Below the pieces are notes generated by a model, which saw nothing but the letters and a program-made list of their open reading frames with translations, did no database searches and had not been told where the DNA came from. Positions 1 to 7,417 of a stretch of 38,066 bases of DNA are shown here, piece after piece; within the stretch, counting starts at the first letter, position 1, and each line of letters opens with the position of its first letter. This stretch comes from Paenibacillus marchantiophytorum (GTDB lineage Bacteria; Bacillota; Bacilli; Paenibacillales; NBRC-103111), in contig NZ_BMHE01000062.1 in assembly GCF_014640555.1 (NCBI RefSeq), positions 357 through 38,422 of the forward strand, written 5' to 3'. A program made the position numbers and the translations under genes.

Positions 1-52
1 TTTGGGGGTATTTTTTTTGCCAGCCTGTTAGGTAGTTCACCTATACATATGA

Positions 53-127
53 GGCCCGTTGGTCAAGTGGTTAAGACACCTCCCTTTCACGGAGGTAACA
101 GGGGTTCGAGTCCCCTACGGGTCACCA
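53..127 (+). tRNA. tRNA-Glu (anticodon TTC)
   Basis: The cloverleaf is complete. Acceptor arms GGCCCGT (53-59) and ACGGGTC (117-123) pair, the anticodon stem is CCTCC/GGAGG, and the anticodon TTC lies at 86-88. The 3' CCA is encoded. It is the first of six closely spaced tRNA genes. The 52 bases before it show no recognisable end of a 5S gene. Confidence 0.97.
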
Positions 128-206
128 ACTAATCCCCACAAAGTGACGTATTGCTGACGAAGCATATTCCGATTACTTTGCGTGGGCCCGGTACAACACT
201 TCCCAT
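128..206 (+). other. inter-tRNA spacer with possible hairpin
   Basis: This spacer is longer than those between the other tRNAs. CCCAC-AAAGT near 134-144 can pair, with a two-base bulge, with ACTTTGCGTGGG near 175-187. The resulting long-range stem could be a precursor-processing structure or chance. No promoter was clear. Confidence 0.3.
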
Positions 207-282
207 GAACGCTTAGCTCAGCTGGGAGAGCACTACCTTGACAGGGTAGGGGTCGGCGGTTCGATCCCGTCAGCGTTCACCA
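207..282 (+). tRNA. tRNA-Val (anticodon GAC)
   Basis: Acceptor GAACGCT (207-213) pairs with AGCGTTC (272-278). The anticodon stem is CTACC/GGTAG with GAC at 240-242. The T-arm GGCGG-TTCGATC-CCGTC is present and CCA is encoded. Confidence 0.97.
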
Positions 283-307
283 TATTGGATTCATCAGGTT
301 TGATTGT

Positions 308-384
308 GGAGCTGTGGTGTAGTGGCCTAACATGCCTGCCTGTCACGCAGGAGACCGCGGGTTCGAATCCCGTCAGCTCCGCCA
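308..384 (+). tRNA. tRNA-Asp (anticodon GTC)
   Basis: Acceptor GGAGCTG (308-314) pairs with CAGCTCC (374-380), with discriminator G381 and encoded CCA. The anticodon stem CCTGC/GCAGG encloses GTC. Confidence 0.97.
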
Positions 385-431
385 TTTTATCCCAAAAAAT
401 GACGTTAAGCTTTAATGTTTGATCCAAGCAA

Positions 432-507
<76 letters not shown>

Positions 508-523
508 TTTCTTAATTAAATAA

Positions 524-599
<76 letters not shown>

Positions 600-611
600 T
601 GAACGCAATAA

Positions 612-690
612 GCCGGCGTGGCGGAATGGCAGACGCGCTCGACTCAAAATCGAGTGGGAAACCGTGGAGGTTCGAGTCCTCTCGCCGGTA
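612..690 (+). tRNA. tRNA-Leu (anticodon CAA)
   Basis: Acceptor GCCGGCG (612-618) pairs with CGCCGGT (683-689), including a closing G-U pair. The anticodon stem CTCGA/TCGAG carries CAA, and the extended variable arm expected of tRNA-Leu is present. Unlike the other five tRNAs here, CCA is not encoded (TCT follows), so the CCA-adding enzyme would supply it. Last gene of the cluster. Confidence 0.95.
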
Positions 691-703
691 TCTAAGATCA
701 TAG

Positions 704-740
704 AAAAAGAGTTAAGCAAATCGCTTAACTCTTTTTTTGT
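704..740 (+). terminator. intrinsic terminator of the tRNA cluster
   Basis: GAGTTAAGC (709-717) pairs perfectly with GCTTAACTC (723-731) around a five-base loop. An A-rich flank precedes it and a T run (732-738) follows, so it would close the tRNA operon. Confidence 0.93.
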
Positions 741-758
741 TTATACGCACACTATTTA

Positions 759-787
759 TTGACACATTTACTTGCTAAGAATATAAT
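759..787 (+). promoter_or_regulatory. consensus sigma-A promoter of the marR-MFS operon
   Basis: TTGACA at 759-764, a 17-base spacer and TATAAT at 782-787 are exact consensus boxes. They sit 34 bases before the MarR start. Such a strong promoter suits tight repression by the encoded MarR protein; a partial dyad, TTGCTATAGCA, overlaps the expected start region. Confidence 0.88.
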
Positions 788-821
788 TGCTATAGCATCT
801 AAATAAGCAGGGGGAACTGAT

Positions 822-1271
822 ATGCAAATGGAAAGCTCTTTTGGATTTGTTTTGAACCACGCGGGGCGCAGAATGACCCAGCTGTTGAATGTTAGTTTTC
901 AACCTTACGATATCACAACGGAGCAATGGGTCGTACTCAGCCGCTTGGTGGAGGAGGATGGCATTACGCAAAAGCTGCTGGCGATTCGAGCTGAAAAGGA
1001 TCAAACGAATATTACGCGTATTCTCGATCAACTAGAGAGAAAAGGCTTAGTGGAGAGAAGAGCCAATGAGACGGATAGAAGATCTTTTTTGACGTATATT
1101 ACAGATCAAGGAAGAGCCTTGAATGACATTCTTACACCGATTGAACGTAGGGCAATTGCTTCTCTGCTGAATCAATTTTCGGAAGAACAAGTGCAGCTAT
1201 TGCGTGGTATGCTTGCTCAGGTTACGAATAAAGCTAACGAAGGCATCAAGGAACTGGAGGCTCGGCAATGA
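822..1271 (+). CDS. MarR-family transcriptional regulator
   Basis: A 149-residue winged-helix protein of usual MarR length. The middle carries the family pattern: an ITQKLLAIRAEKDQTNITRILDQLERKGLVERR helix-turn-helix and recognition region (about residues 48-80), followed by the wing with TDRRSFLTYITDQG. These proteins bind palindromic operators as dimers and release on ligand binding or oxidation. The start ATG follows a GGGGG ribosome site. Its stop overlaps the next gene's start by four bases (ATGA), so it is translationally coupled to an MFS exporter and most likely represses that operon from the promoter just upstream. The ligand cannot be read from the sequence. Confidence 0.93.
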   Translation: MQMESSFGFVLNHAGRRMTQLLNVSFQPYDITTEQWVVLSRLVEEDGITQKLLAIRAEKDQTNITRILDQLERKGLVERRANETDRRSFLTYITDQGRALNDILTPIERRAIASLLNQFSEEQVQLLRGMLAQVTNKANEGIKELEARQ

Positions 1272-2470
1272 ACGAAGAGAATAGATTATGGAACCGTGGT
1301 TTTGTTGCTGTCTGTTTCAGCAGCTTTTTTTTGTTTATGACTTTTTACATTCTGGCCGTAACACTGCCGATATTTGTTACGGATACGCTTCACGGTAGTC
1401 AACAGCAGATTGGCCTGGTGATGACGGTATTTATTTTCTCAACCGTGATCTTTCGACCTTTGACTGGCAAATGGATGGATGAATGGGATCGGAAAAAGAT
1501 TGTTATTGCTGGGCTTAGCTTATTTGTCTTATGTGCGGCTATGTATCCATTCGTGCATCAATACTATGTATTGTTAGGCTTAAGACTTATCCATGGCATC
1601 AGCTTCGGTATGGCAGCCACCGCTACGGGGGCAATTGCGATTGAGTTAGTGCCGGAACGCCGCAAGGGTGAAGGTATTGGATATTTCAGTCTTTTTATGA
1701 GTCTGGCGATGGTCGTGGGCCCGTTTATTGGTTTGACAATTACGCAAACTCATAATAATAATCTCTTGTTTGGCGTTTGCATTCTGCTTGGATTTCTGGC
1801 CTTTATTTGCGGGCTGTTCATCCGTATTCCCCAAAGAGTCGCTAACACCAAAGCGATCGCAGCCAAAGGTTGGAGGAAATTTATCGAACCAAGCGCTTTG
1901 CCGATTTCATTGACGGGCAGCGTATTAGCCTTTTCATATGGGGCGATTACTACGTTTCTTTCCGTTTATGCGAAGGCTATTGGTTTAGAATCATATGCCA
2001 GCTATTTTTTCATGGTATTTGCCTTGGCTATTGTCGTCTCTAGACCCTTTATTGGTAGATGGTTCGATCGTTATGGTCCAAACCGGTTAGTGTATCCAGG
2101 CATTATTTTATTCACAGTGGGTATGATCGGGCTTAGCCTGACGCAATCCTTGCTCCTCTTTTTGATGGTAGCTGTGTTGCTTGGACTTGGATTCGGCGCA
2201 CTTCTTCCGAGTTTTCAAACTATCGCTATACAAGCAGCGCCTGCTCACCGCAGAGGGCTTGCCACAGGCACGTATTACCTGCTTTTTGACGTCGGCTATG
2301 GGATTGGATCCTACATTCTCGGCACGATTGCTTCCAAAACAAACTACCATACGATGTATTTTGTCGCGGGACTTGTTGTTGCTTGTTCTTCGATCCTTTA
2401 CTATGGGCTCTATCATCGGAAACCAGCCGCAATGAGTTCCAATGAGAAGCCTATTCTACAGCAGGATTAA
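1268..2470 (+). CDS. MFS transporter, drug-exporter type
   Basis: A 400-residue membrane protein with about twelve hydrophobic segments in two halves, typical of major facilitator exporters. The loop 2-3 signature appears as RPLTGKWMDEWDRKKI (near residue 65) and is repeated in the second half as RPFIGRWFDRYGPNRL (near residue 260), the usual MFS internal duplication. It would move a small molecule across the cytoplasmic membrane using the proton gradient. Coupling to a MarR regulator suggests export of a toxic or aromatic compound, but the substrate is unknown. The stop lies only four bases from the stop of the convergent AraC gene, with no obvious terminator between them. Confidence 0.92.
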   Translation: MNEENRLWNRGFVAVCFSSFFLFMTFYILAVTLPIFVTDTLHGSQQQIGLVMTVFIFSTVIFRPLTGKWMDEWDRKKIVIAGLSLFVLCAAMYPFVHQYYVLLGLRLIHGISFGMAATATGAIAIELVPERRKGEGIGYFSLFMSLAMVVGPFIGLTITQTHNNNLLFGVCILLGFLAFICGLFIRIPQRVANTKAIAAKGWRKFIEPSALPISLTGSVLAFSYGAITTFLSVYAKAIGLESYASYFFMVFALAIVVSRPFIGRWFDRYGPNRLVYPGIILFTVGMIGLSLTQSLLLFLMVAVLLGLGFGALLPSFQTIAIQAAPAHRRGLATGTYYLLFDVGYGIGSYILGTIASKTNYHTMYFVAGLVVACSSILYYGLYHRKPAAMSSNEKPILQQD

Positions 2471-2474
2471 ATCA

Positions 2475-3350
2475 TTAAAGAGGGCTGCCCCCCAGGGCCT
2501 TTCTCGCAGCAGCCGGCGTCATGCCGAGCATTCTTTTGAACATGGCATGGAAATGAGGCAGACTATCGAAGCCGCACATTTCGGCGATAATACCTATGTT
2601 GACGTCACTTTCGCTCAGCAACTGCTTCGCACGAATGATTCTTTTGGTCATCAGGTAGGTGGTAATGTTCATTCCAATCAACTGCTTGAATACCCGGCTG
2701 AAATGGGCAGGAGAGACAGAAGCTTGCTTCGCTAGGGAGGTTAAACTGATGTCGTCGCAGTAATGCAGCTCAATATAAAGCAAAATATCTCGCATCCATA
2801 AGGGACCAACCGAGGAGTCTCCATTGCTTGTCTTGCGTTCAGGCCCTAGCTCACGCTGCAAATAGAGCAGTAGCTCCAGAAGCTTCAAGTAAATGGCTTG
2901 GCGTTGTCCTAAATGCGAATGCTTCAGTTCTGATTGTATGGACTCCAACGTTAATTCGATCTGCTGACGCTGAGGAAGCAGCGTTTCAAATTTGTAATTG
3001 CGCAGCTCCGCGGCTTGCTCAAAACTGCGTAAATAGGAGAATGCCTCATCCAGATTAGGGGCCTGTGCCAGACTTGGGCTGAAATAAATCGCTGTAGATG
3101 TAACAGGCATTTCTTTGTCCGGTGTTGCTCGGTGAATCGTATTGCCTGGGACGAGGAACAGATCGCCTTGCTTCATATCATAAAAAGTATGATCAATGAA
3201 GAAGGTACCTTGCCCACGATACACATACACAATTTCATACCAGTCGTGAAAATGATCAGGCAGCTCGCTTAGCGAGCTTTTTGTGTTTTTATAAGCAAAA
3301 GAGAACGGGAAGGACTCGTTCGTATCGAATGTTTTACGTATGGGATGCAT
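2475..3350 (-). CDS. AraC-family transcriptional regulator
   Basis: A 291-residue protein. The N-terminal half is a cupin sensor domain with HFHDWYEIVYVYRGQGTFFI and GDLFLVPGNTIHR (about residues 33-80). The C-terminal 100 residues hold two helix-turn-helix motifs of the AraC/XylS type, including SLTSLAKQASVSPAHFSRVFK and IGIIAEMCGFDSLPHFHAMFK. An AAGGAG site precedes the ATG. It is transcribed divergently from the amidohydrolase, aldo-keto reductase and dehydrogenase operon, the common placement for a sugar-responsive activator of adjacent catabolic genes. Its effector is inferred to be a sugar and is not visible in the sequence. Confidence 0.92.
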   Translation of the reverse strand: MHPIRKTFDTNESFPFSFAYKNTKSSLSELPDHFHDWYEIVYVYRGQGTFFIDHTFYDMKQGDLFLVPGNTIHRATPDKEMPVTSTAIYFSPSLAQAPNLDEAFSYLRSFEQAAELRNYKFETLLPQRQQIELTLESIQSELKHSHLGQRQAIYLKLLELLLYLQRELGPERKTSNGDSSVGPLWMRDILLYIELHYCDDISLTSLAKQASVSPAHFSRVFKQLIGMNITTYLMTKRIIRAKQLLSESDVNIGIIAEMCGFDSLPHFHAMFKRMLGMTPAAARKALGGSPL

Positions 3351-3407
3351 GGTGAGCTCCTTCTGAATACAGATTTATTCCATGATATCAAAAAAACGTA
3401 CAAATGT

Positions 3408-3449
3408 GCTAGATATCAATATTTCATATGATTTCATTAATGGTACAAT
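3408..3449 (+). promoter_or_regulatory. candidate activated promoter of the sugar-oxidation operon
   Basis: A -10 like TACAAT lies at 3444-3449, but the region 17 bases upstream (ATTTCA) does not match a -35 box. Direct TTTCAT repeats (3422-3427 and 3432-3437) lie just upstream. A good -10 with a poor -35 next to a divergent AraC gene suits an activator-dependent promoter. Confidence 0.4.
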
Positions 3450-3494
3450 AGAAGAAAGCGATACCATAATAGGGCTATGAAAAAGGAGCGCGCT

Positions 3495-4325
3495 ATGAGA
3501 ATTGATGCACACCAGCATTACTGGAAAATAGATCGAGGCGATTATGGGTGGTTAACACCAGAGTTGCCGATCTTGTATCGTGATTTTCTGCCAGATGATT
3601 TGTTGCCCAGCTTGCATCAACAGGATGTGAGTCAAACGATTGTCGTCCAAGCGGCGCCAACCTTAGAAGAAACAGATTATTTATTAAGCATAAGCGAAGA
3701 AACAGATACGATTGCGGGTGTCGTAGGTTGGCTTGATTTAAATGACCCGGACGTTCTTACGCAGTACCAAAGATTCAGCCAGCATCCCAAATATGTGGGC
3801 TTCCGAGTCATGATTCAAGAAATGCCGGATGCGAACCGAATACTAGAGCCTCATTTTGTTGAAGCCCTTCGATATTTTGCCGGGGAGGATGTTCCCGTAG
3901 ATTTGCTTGTAAAATCCGAGCAATTAGCGCCGGTTGTTGAGCTTTTGGACCAGGTCCCGAAATTGCGGGCAGTGATTGACCATATCGCGAAGCCTCGGAT
4001 TGGGGAGGGGTCTACTGAGCCTTGGAAAAGTCAGATGGCGGCTATCGCGAAGCATCCGAACGTGTACTGTAAGCTTTCGGGCATGGTGACGGAAGCGAAC
4101 CCTACGAGCTGGGTCAAAGAGGATTTTACGGAATATATCCGGCATGTTCTGGAAATATTCGGAACGCAGCGGGTATTATTTGGCAGCGATTGGCCTGTAT
4201 GTTTGCTAGCGGCTGATTATGATGAAGTCGTCGAGATACTGACGCACGCCTTGCCGGAATCTTGGACTCAGCACGACAATGACCGTCTATTTGGACTAAA
4301 TGCAAAGGAGTTTTATAAACTATGA
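3495..4325 (+). CDS. amidohydrolase-2 family lactonase (L-fuconolactonase-like)
   Basis: A 276-residue TIM-barrel hydrolase of the COG3618 type. It starts with the metal-site motif DAHQHYW, has VIDHIAKP (metal or substrate histidine) in the middle and LFGSDWPVC with the catalytic aspartate near the C-terminus. Characterised relatives open sugar lactones such as L-fucono- or L-rhamnono-lactone. I chose the ATG at 3495 because an AAGGAG site (3483-3488) lies six bases before it; the upstream in-frame ATG at 3477 precedes that site. It overlaps the next gene by four bases. The operon partners are two sugar-type oxidoreductases, which supports a lactonase role, but the exact sugar is inferred. 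Confidence 0.86.
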   Translation: MRIDAHQHYWKIDRGDYGWLTPELPILYRDFLPDDLLPSLHQQDVSQTIVVQAAPTLEETDYLLSISEETDTIAGVVGWLDLNDPDVLTQYQRFSQHPKYVGFRVMIQEMPDANRILEPHFVEALRYFAGEDVPVDLLVKSEQLAPVVELLDQVPKLRAVIDHIAKPRIGEGSTEPWKSQMAAIAKHPNVYCKLSGMVTEANPTSWVKEDFTEYIRHVLEIFGTQRVLFGSDWPVCLLAADYDEVVEILTHALPESWTQHDNDRLFGLNAKEFYKL

Positions 4326-5266
4326 AATATCGTAAACTGGGCAAAACAGGGCTGGATGTCTCGGTATTGAGCTTCGGCGCCTCCTCGCTGGGCTCCCTCT
4401 TCCGGGAAACCAACGAGGAAGAAAGCATTCGGACGGTTCACACAGCAGTTGATCTAGGAATTAATCTGATTGATGTGTCCCCCTATTACGGTTTAACCAA
4501 GGCGGAAACTGTCTTAGGCAAAGCTATTGCGCAAATAGACAGAGATCGCTTTATTTTGACAACGAAAGCAGGACGTTACGGCGACGCCGAGTTCGACTTC
4601 TCGAAGGAGCGGATCATTCGCAGTGTGGATGAAAGCTTAAAGCGGCTTTATACGGACTATATCGATATTTTATATTTGCATGATATTGAATTTGTGGCTT
4701 TTGATCAGCTTGCTGAGGGAGCCTTCCCTGCACTGGATGCATTAAAGCAATCTGGGAAAATTCGTTTTTTCGGCGTATCCGGATTACCGCTGTCTGTGTT
4801 TGAGAAGTCGCTGGCTGTAAAAGAGTTCGATTCTGTCTTGTCCTATTGCCATTATGCTTTGAATGACACGTCCTTGCTGGATGTAGTTCCACTGTTGGAG
4901 CAGCATGGGGTTGGATTAGTGAATGCATCGCCGCTGTCTATGGGACTTCTAAGCACTAGACCCGCTGCTGTCTGGCATCCTGCACCGGCTGACATTCAGC
5001 GGCTCTGCAAGGAGGCGGCGGAGCACTGCGCAAGCAAAGGCGCTGACATTGCGAAGCTGGCGGTGCAATATGCAACGGCGAACGAGCGAATTCCAACGAC
5101 ACTTGTCAGTACGGCCAGTCCGGAGAATATCCGCAAAAACATCGCATGGACGGATGAGCCGATGGATGCAGAGCTGCTGCAAGAAGTGCTGGACATTTTG
5201 GAGCCTATCCGCAACAAGTCATGGATTAGCGGAAGACCTGAATATAACGAGAAGACTTACGCGTAA
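4322..5266 (+). CDS. aldo/keto reductase (sugar dehydrogenase type)
   Basis: A 314-residue NAD(P)-dependent (beta/alpha)8 barrel. The N-terminus MKYRKLGKTGLDVSVLSFG is typical. The catalytic tetrad can be read as Asp and Tyr in NLIDVSPYYG (about residues 47-56), Lys in TTKAGRYG and His in LYLHDIEF. Members related to L-fucose or L-galactose dehydrogenase oxidise the free aldose to the lactone, which would supply the substrate of the upstream lactonase. The gene overlaps the lactonase stop by four bases (ATGA) and has AAGGAG inside the end of that gene, so it is translationally coupled. Confidence 0.88.
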   Translation: MKYRKLGKTGLDVSVLSFGASSLGSLFRETNEEESIRTVHTAVDLGINLIDVSPYYGLTKAETVLGKAIAQIDRDRFILTTKAGRYGDAEFDFSKERIIRSVDESLKRLYTDYIDILYLHDIEFVAFDQLAEGAFPALDALKQSGKIRFFGVSGLPLSVFEKSLAVKEFDSVLSYCHYALNDTSLLDVVPLLEQHGVGLVNASPLSMGLLSTRPAAVWHPAPADIQRLCKEAAEHCASKGADIAKLAVQYATANERIPTTLVSTASPENIRKNIAWTDEPMDAELLQEVLDILEPIRNKSWISGRPEYNEKTYA

Positions 5267-5279
5267 GGGAGTGGTTCGG

Positions 5280-6293
5280 ATGAAAGCGATCGTATGTGAA
5301 CAGATTGAGCAGTTTAAGCTTGTAGAGATGCAGGAGCCTACTGTAAAAGCGGGCGAAGTCATCGTTCGTATCAAAAGAATCGGCATCTGTGGGACTGATT
5401 TACACGCCTATAAAGGGAATCAGCCATTTTTCAGCTACCCGCGTGTGCTTGGTCATGAACTTTCCGGCTATGTCGAGGAAATTGGCGAAGGGGTCTCGGG
5501 ACTGCAGGTTGGCGACCTGGTCAGCGTCGTCCCGTATATGCACTGCGGAACATGCATTGCTTGCCGGCATGGCAATACGAACTGCTGCACCGATATGAAA
5601 GTGCTTGGCGTGCATATGGATGGAGGAATGCGAGAGCTGGTTGCCATACCAGCCAGCCATCTCATTAAAACCGAGGGGCTGACGCTGGATCAAGCAGCGA
5701 TGCTGGAGCCGCTTAGCATCGGAGCGCACGCCTTGCGAAGATCGGGGCTTCGCGCCGGTGAAACTGCGCTCGTCATTGGCGCTGGGCCGATCGGACTCGG
5801 CGTCATGATCTTGGCGAAGCAGCTTGGTGCGACCGTCATCGCGATGGACATCAACGACGAGCGGTTGGCATTTTGCCGCAAGTGGGCAGGCGTCGATCAG
5901 ACCGTGAATGCTCTGCAGCAGCCGAAGGAGCAGCTTGCTGAGCTAACGAACGGCGATATGCCCACTGTGGTCTTCGATGCGACCGGCAACGCGCGGTCGA
6001 TGACGGACTCCTTCGGACTTGTCGCTCATGGCGGCAAGCTCGTGTACGTTGGCCTCGTGAAGGCGGATATTACGTTCCATGATCCGGATTTTCATAAGCG
6101 GGAGCTGACGCTGATGGGCAGCCGCAACGCAACGATGAAAGATTTCGACACCGTATGTGAAGCGATGCAGACGGGAGTCATCGACATTGAAAGCTATATC
6201 ACACACCGTGCTTCCTTCGAGGACATGATCGGGGAGTTTGAGACTTGGCTCAAGCCGGAGTCCAAGGTGATTAAAGCGATCGTTTGTTTGTAA
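5280..6293 (+). CDS. zinc-dependent alcohol/polyol dehydrogenase
   Basis: A 337-residue medium-chain dehydrogenase. It shows the catalytic zinc region GICGTDLHAYKG and GHELSG, the four-cysteine structural zinc lobe CGTCIACRHGNTNCC (about residues 88-103) and the nucleotide-binding segment VIGAGPIGLG with an acidic residue in MDIND, suggesting NAD preference. The ATG at 5280 follows GGGAGTGG; the reading frame is open further upstream but that part overlaps the previous gene and looks non-coding. In the oxidative fucose scheme a dehydrogenase acts on the 2-keto-3-deoxy acid, a plausible role here. A terminator follows directly. Confidence 0.88.
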   Translation: MKAIVCEQIEQFKLVEMQEPTVKAGEVIVRIKRIGICGTDLHAYKGNQPFFSYPRVLGHELSGYVEEIGEGVSGLQVGDLVSVVPYMHCGTCIACRHGNTNCCTDMKVLGVHMDGGMRELVAIPASHLIKTEGLTLDQAAMLEPLSIGAHALRRSGLRAGETALVIGAGPIGLGVMILAKQLGATVIAMDINDERLAFCRKWAGVDQTVNALQQPKEQLAELTNGDMPTVVFDATGNARSMTDSFGLVAHGGKLVYVGLVKADITFHDPDFHKRELTLMGSRNATMKDFDTVCEAMQTGVIDIESYITHRASFEDMIGEFETWLKPESKVIKAIVCL

Positions 6294-6296
6294 AGG

Positions 6297-6335
6297 CGCG
6301 CCCAACTGCTTGTAGGCAGATGGGCACGTTTTTTA
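6297..6335 (+). terminator. intrinsic terminator after the dehydrogenase
   Basis: GCCCAACTGC (6300-6309) pairs with GCAGATGGGC (6316-6325) with one A-A mismatch, followed by a six-T run at 6329-6334. It closes the lactonase to dehydrogenase operon. Confidence 0.85.
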
Positions 6336-6720
6336 AAAGAAAGTATAAGTTTTTGGGTGGATTTAAATGGTTCTGTCTTTTTAGTTGACGTCCACCGCAG
6401 GCCTCTTTGCTTTGTAGGTTTTCGGTCTTGAGTGTCTTGAGTGGGGTCTAATGAACTGTAGGATGCTTAAAGACGAGAAAATGGCTACTTTGGAGATTTA
6501 ATGAACTGGATTGGCGTTACCCTGTACTTTATTGGCTGAATGGTTATCAATTGCTTGAAATAGAGCATCTGGCATTCATTAAATTTTCAGAATGAGCGAT
6601 TTTGGCCGAATAAAGGCTATTGAGTTCGTAAGGAGGCTTGCGAAGGTGCATGGACTTGAAGACCTGGCCGCAGGCTAGGTCTTTCTTAATTAGTGATACA
6701 ACCTACCTCTGGAAGCTGTC
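6336..6720. other. noncoding stretch with degenerate repeats
   Basis: No credible gene. Short elements recur: TAATGAACTG at about 6449 and 6500, an inverted relative CATTCATTAAA near 6574, and TTTGGCCGAATAAAGGCTAT near 6601, similar in flavour to the repeat array downstream. I see no transposase remnant. Confidence 0.4.
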
Positions 6721-6730
6721 GCTCCTCTTG

Positions 6731-7020
6731 AGAGGCTGAAAAACAGCGCTAAGGTGGGCTGAAAGCTTTAATTGGCCTCTGTAAGGATGAAAAACAGCCT
6801 TAAAGGAGGGGAAGGTGTAGATTTCTCCTGAATTGTTGGCTGAGAGGATGAAAAACAGCGCTAAGGTGGGCGGAAAGCGCGAACTGGCCTCCGTAAGGAT
6901 GAAAGACAGCCTTAAAGTAGGAGAAAGGTGCCGATTCTCCCGATTGGGGGCTGAGAGGATGAAAAACAGCCCTAAGGTAAGGCTGGATGCTCGGGATGAC
7001 CTAGATAAGATCGAAAACGG
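6731..7020 (+). repeat. dimeric tandem repeat array (period about 112 bp)
   Basis: Five clear copies of a core related to GGATGAAAAACAGC-NN-TAAGG start near 6731, 6781, 6842, 6893 and 6954, with a weaker sixth near 7007. They alternate between two forms. Form A is GAGAGG(A/C)TGAAAAACAGC followed by GCTAAGGTGGGC; form B is GTAAGGATGAAA(A/G)ACAGC followed by CTTAAAG. The A-to-A spacing is 113 then 111 bases. Arrays of GGAGAA/TTCTCC and GGC/GCC arms could fold locally. Spacing between the first copies is not a multiple of three, so this is unlikely to encode a repeat protein even though the last copies share a frame. Confidence 0.8.
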
Positions 7021-7024
7021 CTAT

Positions 7025-7062
7025 AAGGTTGAGGGATGCTTCATATCCCTCAACCTTTTTTT
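7025..7062 (+). terminator. strong intrinsic terminator ending the repeat array
   Basis: AAGGTTGAGGGAT (7025-7037) pairs perfectly with ATCCCTCAACCTT (7045-7057) around a seven-base loop, and the T run extends to 7062. No gene ends nearby on the plus strand, so it implies a transcript through the repeat array. Confidence 0.9.
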
Positions 7063-7417
7063 ATTCTTTTCAGAGTTGTATCAGCAAGCTCCTTCGTGAA
7101 CTAAGGAGCGCAGCATAATGGGTGGTACGTAAGTTGGTGTGGAGGTCGGATGCTCAAGTCATGGGAAGTTATCTACTTCGATTGATCCTGAATATTGTTT
7201 CAACATTTCGAATTTGTACTATATTAGTAATTTCATGTCGTGTTTGTGTTATGTATGTTAACAAAAACTTAATAAATAATTTACACAGCGAGAAAGATTT
7301 AGTAATATAATTAAAACAACTAAAAACAAATAAAACAAATAAATAAAAGTTAAATAACATGTTTTAATGTTGTTTTTAGACTTAAAAAAATATTTTATAC
7401 GTATTGGAGGCATTAGA
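7063..7417 (+). other. AT-rich leader region of the SLH protein gene
   Basis: There is no credible coding region. The last 200 bases are much more AT-rich than the surroundings and contain candidate promoter boxes, which is common upstream of highly expressed surface-protein genes. Confidence 0.5.
7280..7308 (+). promoter_or_regulatory. candidate promoter of the SLH protein gene
   Basis: TTTACA (7280-7285), a 17-base gap and TAATAT (7303-7308) are a near-consensus sigma-A pair in the AT-rich leader. A weaker alternative is TTGTTT (7195-7200) with TACTAT (7217-7222). Either would give a leader over 100 bases long. Confidence 0.45.

Noticed and set aside
1..52. 3' end of a 5S rRNA
   Set aside because: The bases do not match the conserved 5S end or pair as one.
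6833..7099. Open frame of 88 codons with repeated RMKNS/KVG peptide
   Set aside because: It is a translation of the DNA repeat array. The upstream copies are out of frame, there is no ribosome site and it runs through a strong terminator.
7367..7417. Earlier start of the SLH protein
   Set aside because: It would place 17 residues before the signal peptide and has no ribosome site, whereas TTGGAGG serves the ATG at 7418.
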